From assembly GCA_029378245.1 (NCBI GenBank), contig JARKIF010000084.1, positions 1 through 64,000 of the forward strand: a stretch of DNA of 64,000 nt, given 5' to 3'. The notes under the pieces are model-generated. The model was not told the origin of the DNA. It did no database searches and was given only the letters and a program-made list of their open reading frames with translations. Position 1 is the stretch's first letter, and each line of letters begins with the position of its first letter. The position numbers and the translations under genes are program-made. Positions 31,714 through 44,000 of this stretch are shown piece by piece. The DNA is from Roridomyces roridus (Eukaryota; Basidiomycota; Agaricomycetes; Agaricales; Mycenaceae).

Positions 31714-31724
31714 CTCCAGGAAAT

Positions 31725-33252
31725 ATGCAATCATCAATCTCAGTGGGGGTACCTCAGACTTCTTCCCCAGTGGGGGCTTCAGATTCTCAGTCCGTGAAAC
31801 AGGAATCAATCTCTGCACCATCCGGGCCACCATTGCGCCGAGTTGGTGGTGTACGACTTGATCCTCCATGCTCAGAAACTCATCCTAGACCACAACCTTC
31901 TCTGCCAGATGTCCCTCAGTTACTTCCCAGACGTACAAGTCGAGAGCGCACTGCGGCTACTCACCCAAATGCCGTCTATGAGCAAGCAGCTGCAAAGCCA
32001 CAGCAACTTCGGTCCAAACCAGCATCAACCCCAGAACAGGAAACAGATGCTCAGTCTCCCTCTACTCCACCTCAGCCCCAACATCTTGAATTGATTGAGG
32101 AAGAGGACGGAACATATGTTGTGGTTGATCCTGAAGACATAGAGTTCTTTGCTGGCTTAGCTCGTGATGGTGTTGATTCCCACATCCCCAAAAGCTGGGA
32201 TGAGGCGATGAATGGACCTGATGCGGATAAATGGCAGGCTGGACTGGATGAAGAACTAGCGAGCTTCATTGCAAACAAAGTCTATGAATTGGTTTCCATT
32301 CCAGAAGGTGTCACCCCAATAACATCTAAGCCAGTGTTGAAAGTCAAATTCAATGCGGCTGGAGAGATTGAGCGCTATAAAGTTCGAATTGTTGCTCGAG
32401 GCTTCACTCAGCATGCAGGCATAGATTACCAAGAGGTTTTTGCCCCTGTGGCAAATTTGGAATCTATTCGCATCATTTGTGCACTAGCAGCTAAGTATGA
32501 CTTGGAGCTTGATCAAATGGATGTTTCAACCGCCTATCTCAACGGTGAGCTTGAAGAGGATGTCTACATGATGCCTCCATCCTGCGTCTCAATCACCTCG
32601 GGTTACTGCTGGAAGCTAAATCGTTCTGTATATGGTTTACACCAGTCTGGACGTGCCTGGAACCGGACTCTGGACAAAACTCTTCGCCAGATGAATTTTA
32701 CTCGCTGTTCCTCTGAAACCTGCCTCTACGTCTACAAAGAAGGCAAACAGCTCTGCTTCTTAGTTGTCTACGTTGATGATCTCCTTCTTGCTGGTACTTC
32801 ACGCCAGTTCATGGATCGTATCAAGGAGAAACTCAGGCAATCATACAAAATGCTCATGGTCCAGTCGACGCCAAAGCATGGTTGCCATGTCCTCCACAGA
32901 GAGTGAATACATTGGTCTTGCAAATGCAGGTCAACATCTTGCATGGTTGCGCTCCTTCTTCGAGGAGATTGGACACAAGCAGGAAAATCCCACAGAACTT
33001 CACTGTGACAATCGAGCTGCTATCATCCTCACCAAGGATCCTCAATTCCGCGCTAGAACAAAGCATATTCAGCGCAAATATCACTATGTTCGCGATGGTC
33101 TCGTCGCAACGGGTGAAGCAATCGTCTTGTGGTATCCCACAAATGAAATGGTGGCTGACATTTTCACCAAAGCACTTCCGCACGATAAACATATCAAATT
33201 CTGTCGTGCTATGGGGTTACGGCCGGGGTCGAGTGGGGGTGTCAAAAGTTGA
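31725..33252 (+). pseudogene. Copia Pol, RT and RNase H parts, internally deleted
   Basis: Frame 31725-32906 carries the RT: KARLVARGF-type VRIVARGFTQ, MDVSTAYLNGELEEDVYM, LNRSVYGLHQSGRAWN and the catalytic VVYVDDLL. After LRQSYKM (about 32855) it jumps directly to the RNase H segment SSTESEYIGLANAGQ...LHCDNRAAI, in a different frame to 33252. The thumb/connection region, normally some 150-200 residues, is missing. The element therefore needs help in trans. Confidence 0.85.
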
Positions 33253-33514
33253 TTATCATCCGCCCCGGGCCTTCACACCCGGCTTCTCCACTTCCTTACC
33301 CACGTCCACGCCATCGACACGTGTCCCTCAGTCTTTTGTCTCTTACGACGACTGAGGGGTACGTGCCTTTATCTCTTTCTTATGTATCTAGCATACTTAC
33401 GAGTGTCTATGTAGTCTGCGCATTGCCGCGCTATCTAGGTACTTAATATATCAGTCTTTTGTCTCTTACGACGACTGAGGGTCTGCGCATTGCCGCGCTA
33501 TCTAGCTTCTGACA
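33240..33514 (+). repeat. 3' LTR of the Copia element
   Basis: 275 bp; by eye the same base sequence as the 5' LTR, which implies recent insertion. Read on the minus strand, its terminal bases supply the present stop codon (33502-33504) of the Plavaka transposase. Confidence 0.95.
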
Positions 33515-36500
33515 GTAAATAGATGTCTATCTGTAAGATTATTCACGAAAAATGAAGGGCATACCTCCAGCACATTGCTGGAAGTCCACTTGGGGGGAGC
33601 GACGGGCCCAAACCGAGGTAGAAGGTGAATACTCCGCCGAATGTTGGCCACAGGGATGACACTGGAGAGTTGGACACCATCTTTCATTGAGCGTTTCACT
33701 TTGTACATCCAGTGGTGTGGCTCCGGTTCAGCTGTAAAAGGAGAGAACCAGTCAACGTACGCCAGATGCGAAGGCAACACGACACCGGCAAACGCCTTGC
33801 GAGCGGGTGCAGAGAGCGAAAACACAACCCGAACTTGCGCTACACGATAACCTTGAGCGGAGTTATCTTACAAACGATCCAGATTAATTAGAAGGAGCTC
33901 ACCCTTTGTCCCAGCCAGCTCTCCCGTACCATCGTTCACCAGGACGGTATCAAACCGACCAGGTATAAGCTTCCCGACGTGTGACGTGGAATTAGGTTGA
34001 ATGTGGACTGAATCCACGACGGAGTCGATCTTGTCAGCCGCCGAGTATGGGTCCGGTGTCGTGAACTTGATGCGATGAAAGACTTGAACAGATCCAAATG
34101 GCAAGTGCAACTGGGAAGCATTTGCTCGAACCTCCGTCGCAGAAAAGGTGGGATGTGCCAGATGGGTAATAAATTGGGCCAGCGCATCACGAAACAAAGA
34201 AGCACCATAAGCGATGTGAATCTGCGCTATGCGCGCGGACTTGACTGTCGGGTTCTTGGCCATCAGTAGCTGACGCTCGTAAACGATCCCAGCATCCAAA
34301 TGATCGGAAGCCGAAGCTGTGGGAGCGGGGCAGCCATCCACGCGCCATTGGATGTACGTCTCGTGCCGAAAGACCTTCTCTTTACGCTCCAACCACGCCG
34401 TCATCTGCGGGAACTCGTCTTTGAAGTTGGTCGAGCGGTACGCGTCCTTGGCCAGATCGATGTGTAGGCGTTCCGTGTACTCTGTGTTGTAGTTGTCTGT
34501 CGTTCCGTAGAGTCGAATGTACATGATGTAATGGCGGCAGGAGTGCAGCTTTGGAAGATTGAAGTGGGAATGCACACCGATATCCACAAAAACAGACTTG
34601 TTGTCATGAAAGCGTTGAAGAGCGTCGTCCATGAGCGCCAGAGTTTGGTCCGTGTGCAAAGGATATTGCGCGAAGTTGATGAAGTCAAGAATCCCACGGA
34701 CGGCCGCGAGAAGCTGGGCAGAGGAGGCGTCATTGGGAAGGCGCACGTCAATGATTATTCCGAGGAGGAAGCGAGCGATTTGGTCATGCTCGCACCCGGT
34801 GACGCGTGAGAGATTGCAAACCCCTTTCATAAAGAGGCGAATGTTGTGATTCGGAGGAAGACGCCGGCAGCGCGCGTCCAGCTCGGCCTCGCCAACACTC
34901 TCCTTCACCCACTCCAGGAGATGTTTGATCAGTCCCTGGTACAGCTGGTGAAGAATGTCGGGCGTTATCGAACGAAAGATATTCGTGTAAGGCAAGTCCG
35001 CCCAAAATGGCTCGTGCACAGGTTTAATCCCAGCCTCCTCGCACGCGCGACGAAAAGCGGTGGATCCCAGTCCCACGTCGTCCAAGGCATCCAATATAGC
35101 GAGGAGATCGCGGAGAGGAAAGTTTGTTGAGCCGTCTCCGAGCTCCGGGTTTGCGGCAATGCAAGTGGGGCATTCGCCTGTCTTCGTGCACGTCACAAGG
35201 ACTTGCTCGGGATAATCACCCACGTACGTGGCGAAGATCGGATGACACCGTCGAACGACACCGTCCCCGCTTGCCATCGGCATCCCCGTTTCACCCAGTG
35301 CCTTTAAGGGAGCTGTCAGAAACTTCAGACACGCGTGAAAAACGTTCGCGAGGATGCGCCGCCGGGAGGATTTATTTTGAATGTGCTTCATGCGAGAGGT
35401 AGGGAGGTAGGCAAGGAGAACGTACGCCCGACGCGATGGTTTGCGACGAATCTCTTTAGGAATGTTGCCGATAGTCATGTACACGGGATATGCGGATTTG
35501 TTTCCAAAAACTGTGAGTTGAGTCTTGTCGGATGAAATGATAATGGGAACGATGGTAGCTCCTGGATGAGCCTTTTCGACCTCCACCTATTAAAATAAAT
35601 ATCTCAGTATTCGGCATGAAGATGAGGTGTTTGAAGCCCACCTGAGTTGCCCACCACCATTTACCGGTATGCATATTATGATACATGCGGACATTCCGGC
35701 TGCGGTCCATATAGTGTCTCTCAGGGAGAACAAACAGATATGGGGCAAAATCGGGGTCGCCGTACAGAGCCCGAATGCAGTCAATGATATTTCGTGCGTA
35801 CAGATGATAGACTTCATCCTGCACGACGATCTCATGGCGCTCGAAGCGAGGGCGCCCCGGTAGGCTCGTATCGACGATTTTATTCAATTCGATAGATGAG
35901 CGATATGACAGCCCCAATGCGTCCACGACCTATTAGCATGCACATTAAAAAAGTAGGAATTGCAATGAATCGGAAACGTACGCCGTCGATTTGAAGTAAA
36001 TCTGTAAAAGCCGTGGATCCAGCACCCCGCAACTTTGCCCACCTGGCAACCTCCCAGTCCATCTTCGACACGAACGATGCGTACGGGTTAGCCGCATCGA
36101 CACCCTGAAAAGTAGCAGAGTATCCGGCATGGCCCGAATCCGAAAAGTGCACATCCAGCACAGCTCCAGCGGTAGATCCGGGGAATGTTTCGACGAAGGG
36201 CTTGCGGTGGAATGTGTCGGTGAAAGACCTGCGTGGACTCGAATTGGGTGCAGGGCTGGGCGGTGGACTCGGAGCGCGCGGCTCGTTAATGCCTTCAACA
36301 CGGACCGGCTCAAAACTCTCCTCCAAGTCTGCGTGGGCAGAGGCATCTTCTCCATCCGAGTCCTCCCCGCTCCCAGTCTCAGGGTCATCTGCGTCGTCAT
36401 CTGCGTCGTCATCTTCACCCCCAAGTCCCAAGTCCGCCGCGGTATACTCTCCGCCAAAATAGTCTCCGTCAAAGTGTGTCTGACCGAGCGGGAGCCCTGC

Positions 36501-36692
36501 GCCAACAGCACGTCCGAACTCCTCGGTGTTCTCAGACTCGGAATCCATCTCGACGTCTCTTGTGGGCTGAGATTCTGTTTCGTCCTCTTCACATATTTTT
36601 ATGCAGCGGGCATCTTGGGTGCACGAAAGATGAATGCGGTAGGCCGTCTTGGTGAGCTCCCTGGAACAGCCTGCACATCGTATCAGGGCCAT
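33502..36692 (-). CDS. Plavaka-type (CACTA-like) DNA transposase, last codons replaced by Copia LTR
   Basis: Four exons (36692-35982, 35929-35642, 35586-33903, 33851-33502), 1010 residues, exact phase. The N-terminus has a Cys/His cluster (CAGCSREL...HLSC) and a long acidic region. The Plavaka core follows: EVYHLYARNIIDCIRALYGDP, the MHTGKWWWAT segment, VPIIISSDKTQLT and YPVYMTIGNIPKEIRRKP, with LYQGLIKHLLEWV and DITERLHID-like blocks later. Plavaka elements are fungal cut-and-paste transposons of the CMC/CACTA group. The frame has no internal stop. A Copia element has inserted at the very 3' end, so the final residues and stop now come from the LTR. Just beyond the 5' LTR a stop codon lies in the expected frame, so the original tail was only a few residues longer. 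Confidence 0.85.
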
Positions 36693-36969
36693 AGGACAGA
36701 GCAAGCACGGGGATATATTGAATGGGGGACGAAACGTATCAGGCTAACGTGGATGATATTGGACCCTGCACCGGCGGAAGGGTGTTAGCGGCCTCAGGTG
36801 ATGCATCATAACTCACCCAAAATTTTCTTCCCGACCACGTCTGTCTCCCCAACTGCCCTCCACTCAGCTCCACTCATTCTCAGCTCTCACTTGCCCTATA
36901 TCCACACTCCCTTTGAAAATCATACCCACCCTCTCTTCCCCACACTTGCAAGTCGCCACCCTCGCACCA

Positions 36970-37873
36970 ATGTCGACCACCCAGACCGACCCACAAAAAG
37001 CTGCTGCGCAGCAACAGGCCAAGGCCAAGCGAAAGGCCGAACTGGCTCTCGAGACCCAGAAGCTCATCGCGGCCGGCGGTACATCCTCTCTTGTTCTCGG
37101 TGTTTCATGGCTCTGATATATCTTCAGCGGGAAAGCGCTCAGTCAAGCCTGCCAAAAACGCGGAAGGACAGCCAGGTGAGCACAGGGTAGCCCAAGGGTA
37201 TCACATTGCTGACTCGAGCATTGAATAGTCTCCGCCATTCTCAAAAAGCCAAAGGGCCAGCTTGGTGCGAGAGTGCCTTGAATCTTGACGTGTTCTAACT
37301 TCTGTGCACACAAGCCCCAGTCAAGAACCAAGCTAACTCGTTGTCAGCGACGAGAAAACGAGCTCAGTCAACGGCAACTCCGAATCCCGAGGCCTCCAAG
37401 AAACAACGCCGCCAGAGTCGTCGTGAGTAGTGACCAAGTTATATTAAGATGATCATGTGCTGATGACGCATTGTTCTCTTCCCACTCCCAGCACCTCCAC
37501 CGGCTGCCATCGACGATGAAGACGCTGGTCCCCACTCAACCCCCGCCACCGTGGTCACCAAACTCAAGTCCACGGGAAAAACTACCAATCCCACATCCTC
37601 AGTCTCTCAGCGCCAGCAAGTACACGTCAGTGCCGAGTCTGCAGACGATGACGAGGTCGACCTGGATGAAGACGACGATGAATCTAGTGCCGAGGAGGAA
37701 GACTGGGAGAACTTGGACGTGTCGGGGGACGAGTCCGTCTCGTCAGAAATGCTCGTGCAAGAGGTCAGCAGCCATCCATTTACATCTCCCCGTCTGATGA
37801 CTGTTTCTAGCGCCCTCGCATTATAACCCGGTCCACGGCCCAAGACGAGTCTGCTCATCAGGACCACCCGTAG
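36970..37873 (+). CDS. Lysine-rich and acidic low-complexity protein, unknown
   Basis: Six exons: 36970-37078, 37128-37175, 37229-37264, 37315-37422, 37492-37763, 37811-37873; 211 residues in exact phase. The N-terminus is Ala/Gln/Lys-rich (AAAQQQAKAKRKAELALETQ), the middle has basic patches (SKKQRRQSR, nuclear-signal-like), and an acidic stretch (DEVDLDEDDDESSAEEED) follows. No fold recognised. It lies between the Plavaka gene (minus strand, upstream) and the 3' end of the older KDZ transposase and may be an accessory gene of either transposon. A charged nuclear protein is the most one can say. Confidence 0.6.
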
Positions 37874-38166
37874 CTGTAAGATATATGAACCACTGTGGCT
37901 GCAGCCATGTGTGGTTTTGTCATTATGTCCATTGCCAGCCACCCGATGGCTAGAGCCATAGAATGCATATTCTCTGGGCATATCAGCCTTGTACACACGT
38001 GCCATCCGGCCTTCGGCCTTTTCCCCTGCTGTCTCAAATTGGAGGGTGATCGCAGTAAATCATTCACATACACACGATACTACTTTGCCGAAGTCGCCGA
38101 AATAATCAATCCGAATCAGGTAGGTAAACGCCAAAGTCCGTATATGGCAATTATGCGCTGGCACAA

Positions 38167-40807
38167 TTATTCGGCCGCACCCACTCCCCGACTACGAGTT
38201 CGCGGCCCCTCCAGTGTCTGCCCTCGCGCCTGCTCCTCTGCCTCCAACGCCTCGAATCCTAGATCCCCCACGGCATCCACAGGGTGCCCGTCGACCATCT
38301 CCAGTTCCACCGCTCGGTCCTGGGACACCACCTCCCTGACCGCCGTCGAGAGTGAGCAATTCCAGCCGGAGCGGAACGCCTCCGCGATCCGGGCATGAAT
38401 TGCCACCTGCCGCAGGCCGTATGCTCTCACACCAGCAACCACCTCAGGCTTTGCATTCGTTCGCAGCGCGACCCGGTCCCGCCACTGTCCCTGGGTGTAT
38501 CGGAGCATACGCAGGGTGCGCCGCATCTCCTCCCGGAGAAGGAGGACCTCCTCAACCCAACGATCGCGGCGCGCCAGTGCCTTGGACCATTCCACCCGGA
38601 CGGCTGTGCTGTACGTGAGCCTCGTACATGACCTTGAGAACAAAATAGCTTACAATCATGAAGAGCCTCGCTATCGTCCTCCTGTGGTCCACCGCCCGCA
38701 GTCCAGATCCAAGACAAGCCCTTCTTCAAGTACGCAGGCTCGTTCCGTGACTTCTTCCCTCCAAGATGTGCGAGCTTCCTCAGCGACGCGGTGTCACTCT
38801 CCTCCTCTGTTCCCACGTTCATGTCCTCCGCTCGTAACTCTTGGAAATGCGGAGCATGACCCTCGCCCTTGAGTGCTATCAAGGCATCCCTGGCGTGGCG
38901 ATATTTGCTCGCTACCCTCGCGATCCGGTCACCCACCCGCCCGATTAATGACGCCGACCGTGTCGACCGACGCTGGCCCACCGCGTTCGAGTTACGCCAC
39001 AGAATGAGGAAGCGTTGCGTGTGGAGATGCGCGCGAAGATCCCTCAGCGCATCCACACATTGGCCCGCCCGCAGCTTAGCCTCGCTCGCGGCTAGACCAG
39101 GGCGGCAAGCAGAACATCGTTGCAGGGAAGTCAGCTCCGAAGGCATCCACAGTCAGACATCTTCTGCCTTCGCAGGTGGTGCGTCGGCATCACGCCCCTC
39201 TTCCGCCGCCATCCTGAGAATGGCCACACCGGGCATGAACACCGTCTGCAGGCCCTCGAACATCCGCAGCTTCTTGTAAAAGGAGACGCGGAGCTCTTGA
39301 ATCTGACTTGACCGCTCTGCAGAGACCAGCGTAACCCCTTTCACCTCAGCCTTGATTCGTCGCCTGGATACTGCGATCAGCAATTGGGAGTGACAGGGTT
39401 AGGGAATAAACGTACTGAACTTCCTCTAGCTGTAACCCTGCTTTCAGGAACGCAGCCGCCGTTGTCGATGTTGCCGTGGAAGCACCCCGACTCTCGGCAG
39501 CCTCGGCGGCCTCGGCGGCCTTCAATTCTTGCAGAACGGTGGCTTCATTCATTCCGTCTAATCCGTACTGTCAGTCTTTCGCTTGCGCCCAACGCGCCGG
39601 CACATACCGTTCTTACTCGTACTGAGCATGTACGGGCACGGCTTCGATTTGTCGGCCTGCCAGTCCTTGATAGCTTGCTTCCATTCGTCTCGTAGGGACT
39701 TGGCCAACGTCGAATTGACCTCCTCAAAGTTGGTGACTTGCTTGTTTCGCTCAGCGATTGCGATGATCAGCTTGCGGGCCAGCATATTGCCTATTCGCGT
39801 ATTAGTCCCGCTCGCTAAGGAATAAAATAGCTTACCCCACGTTCTTTTCAAAGTTCAGATGATCGATCTTGTTGTCGATCTGGTCGTGGCGTGCCCCCTC
39901 CCCCATCTCCTTGGTTGCAAAACCCACGGGATTCAGAACGGCCCATGTCCGCTCGATGCCTTCCCCGTCCGTCCGTCCCACACCTTTCGTGTAGCTCAGC
40001 GAGTTCTCCGTCTGACAGGACGTCTCGTGGGCAGCCGCATGCCACACGGGGAGCCCATACTGGATTTGGAATTTGTCGAGGTCCGTCAAGATCGGGGTGG
40101 TCGTCGAGATGACCTTCGCACGTGCCGGTAAATTGACTTTCCATTGACACGCAATGTCGTAGGATATGGCGAGTGCCAGTACTGACACGCCCAGTAGGGC
40201 TGACAACAGTATATAGTCCATGTTTGCATACCTTGACTGGGGTCAGACGCCGAAATCACCACATACAAAAATCACTTACCGCTCACCCTTCTGCAGATCC
40301 CCTAGACCCAGTGGCTGCACCACCCCGTGCCGCGCACATACGCAGCCCCCGACACCTGATACACGGAGCCCCGTCGTGAGACGCGTGTCCTTTTGTAGCA
40401 GTGCCGCGAATGCGATGCATGAGCTCACCTAATCAAAAGTCAGCTCTGACGAATGGCGGATGAGAAAACAAGAAGCATACATCCTTCTCCGCGACGTAGT
40501 TCCGCAGATGTTCTTTGTAGGGCCCGGATTCAACAAAATAAGCCTGACCCGGCCCCAGAGCCGGATCGTCTCGTTCATTTGCCCTGATACGATTCTTGAG
40601 ACGAAAATTGGCGTCGAGTGCCAGAAGCAATGTATACAGAAATCTGCAGTACACGGGCGTCAGTGACTCCTTTTGTTCGCACAGCACTTCTGATCACTCA
40701 CCGATACTTGCGCTCGACTTGATCCCAGCCGTCTGGCAAGTTCATCCCAGGGCGAGGACACGTCCAGCAAGCGACCCCCATACCCCCCGGAGTTACCAGC
40801 GCCAGTC
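38167..40807 (-). pseudogene. KDZ transposase (older copy), C-terminal part
   Basis: Continuation of the gene starting at 54048. Exons: 40807-40702, 40643-40481, 40428-40280, 40231-39836, 39790-39608, 39557-39416, 39363-38654, 38603-38167. It contains the end of the CxC2 region (ACWTCPRPGMNLPDGW), the KDZ catalytic block with YDIACQW, GLPVWHAAAHETSC and GVGRTDGEGIERTWA, and the helical C-terminus with VEWSKALARRDRWVEEV and NPE-like repeats. Two lesions add to the 12-kb insertion. One surplus base lies at the 39836 splice junction (GGGG run). An in-frame TGA at 39153-39155 stands in a place where an Arg is expected (LWMPSEL context), consistent with CGA to TGA. The gene is dead. Confidence 0.85.
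40800..40807. repeat. Target-site duplication, left copy (CGCCAGTC)
   Basis: Eight bases immediately outside the left terminal repeat, identical to 52875-52882. Eight bp is the length known for Zisupton/KDZ-type elements. Confidence 0.95.
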
Positions 40808-41011
40808 CACCTTTGGGACCTGTATATCCCTTCAAATTAGAAGGGACGTATGGGGGGGGTGTCCTTTCTAATTTGAAGGGATATAGCGAATCTTCCCTAG
40901 ATGCAATAAAGGTTGCAATAAAGATTGCAATAAAGTTGCAGAATAGTATGTAGGACTTACCAAGTACAAGTAAGTAGACCTTCATTGCAATAAAGTGTCG
41001 CCGGGTGATCT
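40808..41011. repeat. Left terminal inverted repeat of the KDZ element
   Basis: 204 bp beginning CACCTTTGGGACCTG. It contains a subterminal hairpin (20-bp arms 40823-40842 and 40866-40885 around a G-run) and four TGCAATAAAG words. Differs from the right repeat at only a few positions. Confidence 0.95.
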
Positions 41012-41057
41012 GCCATTGATGCAATCATGATTTTACCAAAAAGGGAACTAAGACAAT

Positions 41058-44000
41058 CTAATCTGCAATGCTCTCACCCCGCTCCTCGGCATCAATTCCA
41101 AGGCCGGCGAGCTTGAAGAGCATTTCAGAGACATGCTCATCATGCGCCTCATCACCCTCGGCGTCTGAATCATCCTCATCCGCTGATCCGTGTCCGTCTC
41201 CCTCCTGAGTGGACAAGTCTCCCTGCTCCTCTCCCGCCATCCCCGGCTCCCTCGGCAAGTCCACATCCATAGTCTCCGGCTCATCTCCGTCCACCGCAGG
41301 CCGAGACACAGGCATGAGTGGGACTCCCGGCGTCAAGGATGCAGTGCACCGCGGGCCCCATTTCCTCTTCAGGGCACGGAGGCGCATCATGTGCGACTGC
41401 TCGAACCTGCCTCGCCGCATACGATACTCCTCAAGATGTACGGCCAACTCGTAATCCGCCTCCACCTGCTCCTCAGACTTGCCCTCAGTCTTCCGCAGTG
41501 CTGCCTCGCGTTTACGGAGAAAAACGCCTTCGTCCCGCATCCAAGTAACAAAACGACGGATTTCGATATCCAGTCGTTTTAACTCTTCACGCGCGCGCTC
41601 CAGTCGAAACCACTTGTTCATGAGCGAGCGATAGGCGGGGCGGGCCCAGTACTGTTGGTCGACGCCATGATGGCTGTGGCGGAGGAGGTCAAAGTCCGCC
41701 AGGAAGGCGTACTCGAGAACCTTCTCGATGTCGACGGGTTCACGGGGCGGGGTGACTGCAGCAGCGGCGGCATTGTATTTGGCCACCGCACTCCGCACGG
41801 CCTTGGAACGGGCTTGCAATGACTTGGCGATATGCTTTCTCATCTTGTAGCCTGTATCCGGTCAGCAGATGCAGATAAATCCAGCATCGTGGACGCACCT
41901 GTTCCCGACTGATTCATTTTCGTCAACTCAAAAAGCCGCTCAACCACGAGGAGCTCAAGCCGATCCAGAGCTCGTTGATACTCCAGCAGGCGTGCCTCCT
42001 TCTGCGCGGCAATATATCGTGGATGCTCGACAGTCCACCGGGTAGTAATATTGAGGTCCCGCTCAACCTCCGCCAATACCATGGCCGTGCGCTCCCTCTT
42101 CTCCAGCGCATGCCTCAGGGCAATATCGGCCTTGCTCTTCCCGGGGGTGAATGCTGCCGTGTCACTCTGCGCTTGACGAACAGCAGCTCTGCACTGGGTC
42201 ACTTTGGATCTATACCTCAAAGGTCAGATACAGGATTGAGATGTGCGGGGAAACACTCACGCATTGGCAATGTCATTGTCGAGGCAAGCCACGTAGCGCG
42301 TCTCGGGCGTCTCCACCGTATTCTTGGAGCTCTTGTACAGCTCCTGCAGATACACTCTCTCGTCCGCAAGTGCCTGTACAAACTCGTTCCCATCCACAAT
42401 ATCCTCCTCCCACATCAGCCTCCGCACAGCTCCCTCGTCGTCCAGAATCTTGAGGGATTGCTCGTAGTTGGAGCACAAGAATGTAGCTATATGCGGTGTC
42501 AGTCCACAGATTAAAACAAGAATGGCTGCACTTACCAAGAGAGGCGTAAACGTCGAAGTCGTCCGTGTGCTTGAAGTAGGCAGTGATTTCCTGCTGGCGG
42601 TGGAAACGACTTGCACGGCGACAGCAGCCCGCCAGCGCGTTGCTGCGAGAGAACCTCCGCTCGCAGCCTTCCAAATCCTCAATGCCCAGCCCCTTGACAT
42701 ATAATGCCAAGAAGCAGACTTGGCAGAGGCGGTTGTGGGCATGCCCGTGGAACGCCCCAACAAGGCAGCGCAGTCGTGCCTCTCGCGCCTCGGGTCCCAG
42801 CTCACTCTTGTCGAGGGTGGTGCAAAAGTGGCACCCGATGTCGTAGCCGACGCCGAGATCGACACCGAAGTGCGTGAGGAGGTGCTCAACGACGGCAAGG
42901 GGATACTTGGAGCTAAAACACGTCAGGAAAGGAATCAGTCAAATAGAAAGCAGACGCACAGTTCCCCACTCCGCAACATGTCCACCAGCACCAATGCAAA
43001 CCCGTGCCGACAGAGACAAAGGAAGATCCCAGTCTCATCAAAGATACCCCACATTTTGGCCGTCACGTCATTGACCATATTCTTCCAACGTTCCTTGCAC
43101 GGATTCTCCTCCCCCTAAGCCCGATGTCAGCATACATCCCCAGCAGTGAAAGGCATACACACGTTGTCATCCGTTGGTAGAACATCCGCCAGCCGTTTCC
43201 GTGCCCATTCATCCACCTTCTCGCGAGGCAGATAATATCCATCACCTGCGTCTCGGTCGTCGTATCGCTCGTTGGAATCTCCCGGGCCATCGGGGTCAGG
43301 GCCACGCCGAAGCACTCTCTTCAGAGAGTCGTTGCCGTCCATGGTCACGAGCATGCTGAATATGAGCTCGTCCTCGCCCTGCAGCTTATATGTACATGCG
43401 GGGCAGCAATTCTTCATGCGCCATGCAGGGCTGTCGCGACCGAGGGAGCGAAGGACTTGCATCTCTGTACTGGCGGCGGAGGTCGAGATAGAGGTCGAAG
43501 GCGATAGAAAAATGCTGATGCATTGTGGATCGAGGAGGAACCTAATAAGCAGAGTCAGTGTCCATGCATCACAACACGGTGAGGAGGAACATACCCCATG
43601 TAGATCGGCCAGAGTCTTGGTGAACGCGTAGATGGAAAATTGAGGGCATCGTGCATGCGATACTCGGTAAAAGTCCAGAGTGGCCATTGTGAAAACGAAT
43701 GAGGGCGTCCACGGTGCTGAGGGAACTAGCCCGAGTCTGAGCAGTGCCGCCGAAAAGCCTCCGCATCCCTTGGGGAGAACAAGTTTCTCACTATGCTCCG
43801 CTATGTACGTCAGAATTCACGAAGAAGAACTTTGCGAGCATTACTCACTGAACAAATCCACCACCAGAACATTGTAGTATTCTGGGTCACCATCCTCCTC
43901 CTCTGCAGGCCTCCCTCGTGCACGGAAACTCGAGTACGCATTGAGCATATCCGGCATTTGTGCAAGAAACGTGTCGTTACGCCTTTGAGTACGGTCGCGC

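Larger units (their letters stand above)
28868..33514 (+). mobile_element. Ty1/Copia LTR retrotransposon, very young, internally deleted
   Basis: LTRs of 275 bp at both ends (TGTCAAAAG...TTCTGACA) appear identical. The target duplication GTAAA lies at 28863-28867 and 33515-33519. A purine-rich tract (GGGGTCGAGTGGGGG) precedes the 3' LTR. The primer site after the 5' LTR, GGTTATGGGCCCCGG, resembles the complement of an initiator-tRNA anticodon arm (half-tRNA priming; inference). The coding part has a frameshift between integrase and RT and a deletion between RT and RNase H, so this copy is non-autonomous although recently inserted. Confidence 0.93.

Noticed and set aside
36129..36788. Plus-strand frame of 219 residues opposite the Plavaka N-terminus
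   Set aside because: Shadow of the acidic coding region on the minus strand.
43163..43687. Unspliced reading through 43542-43594 in the inner KDZ gene
   Set aside because: The open frame misses the family segment FSIAFDLYLDL, which appears only when the intron is removed, at the cost of the one-base shift noted.
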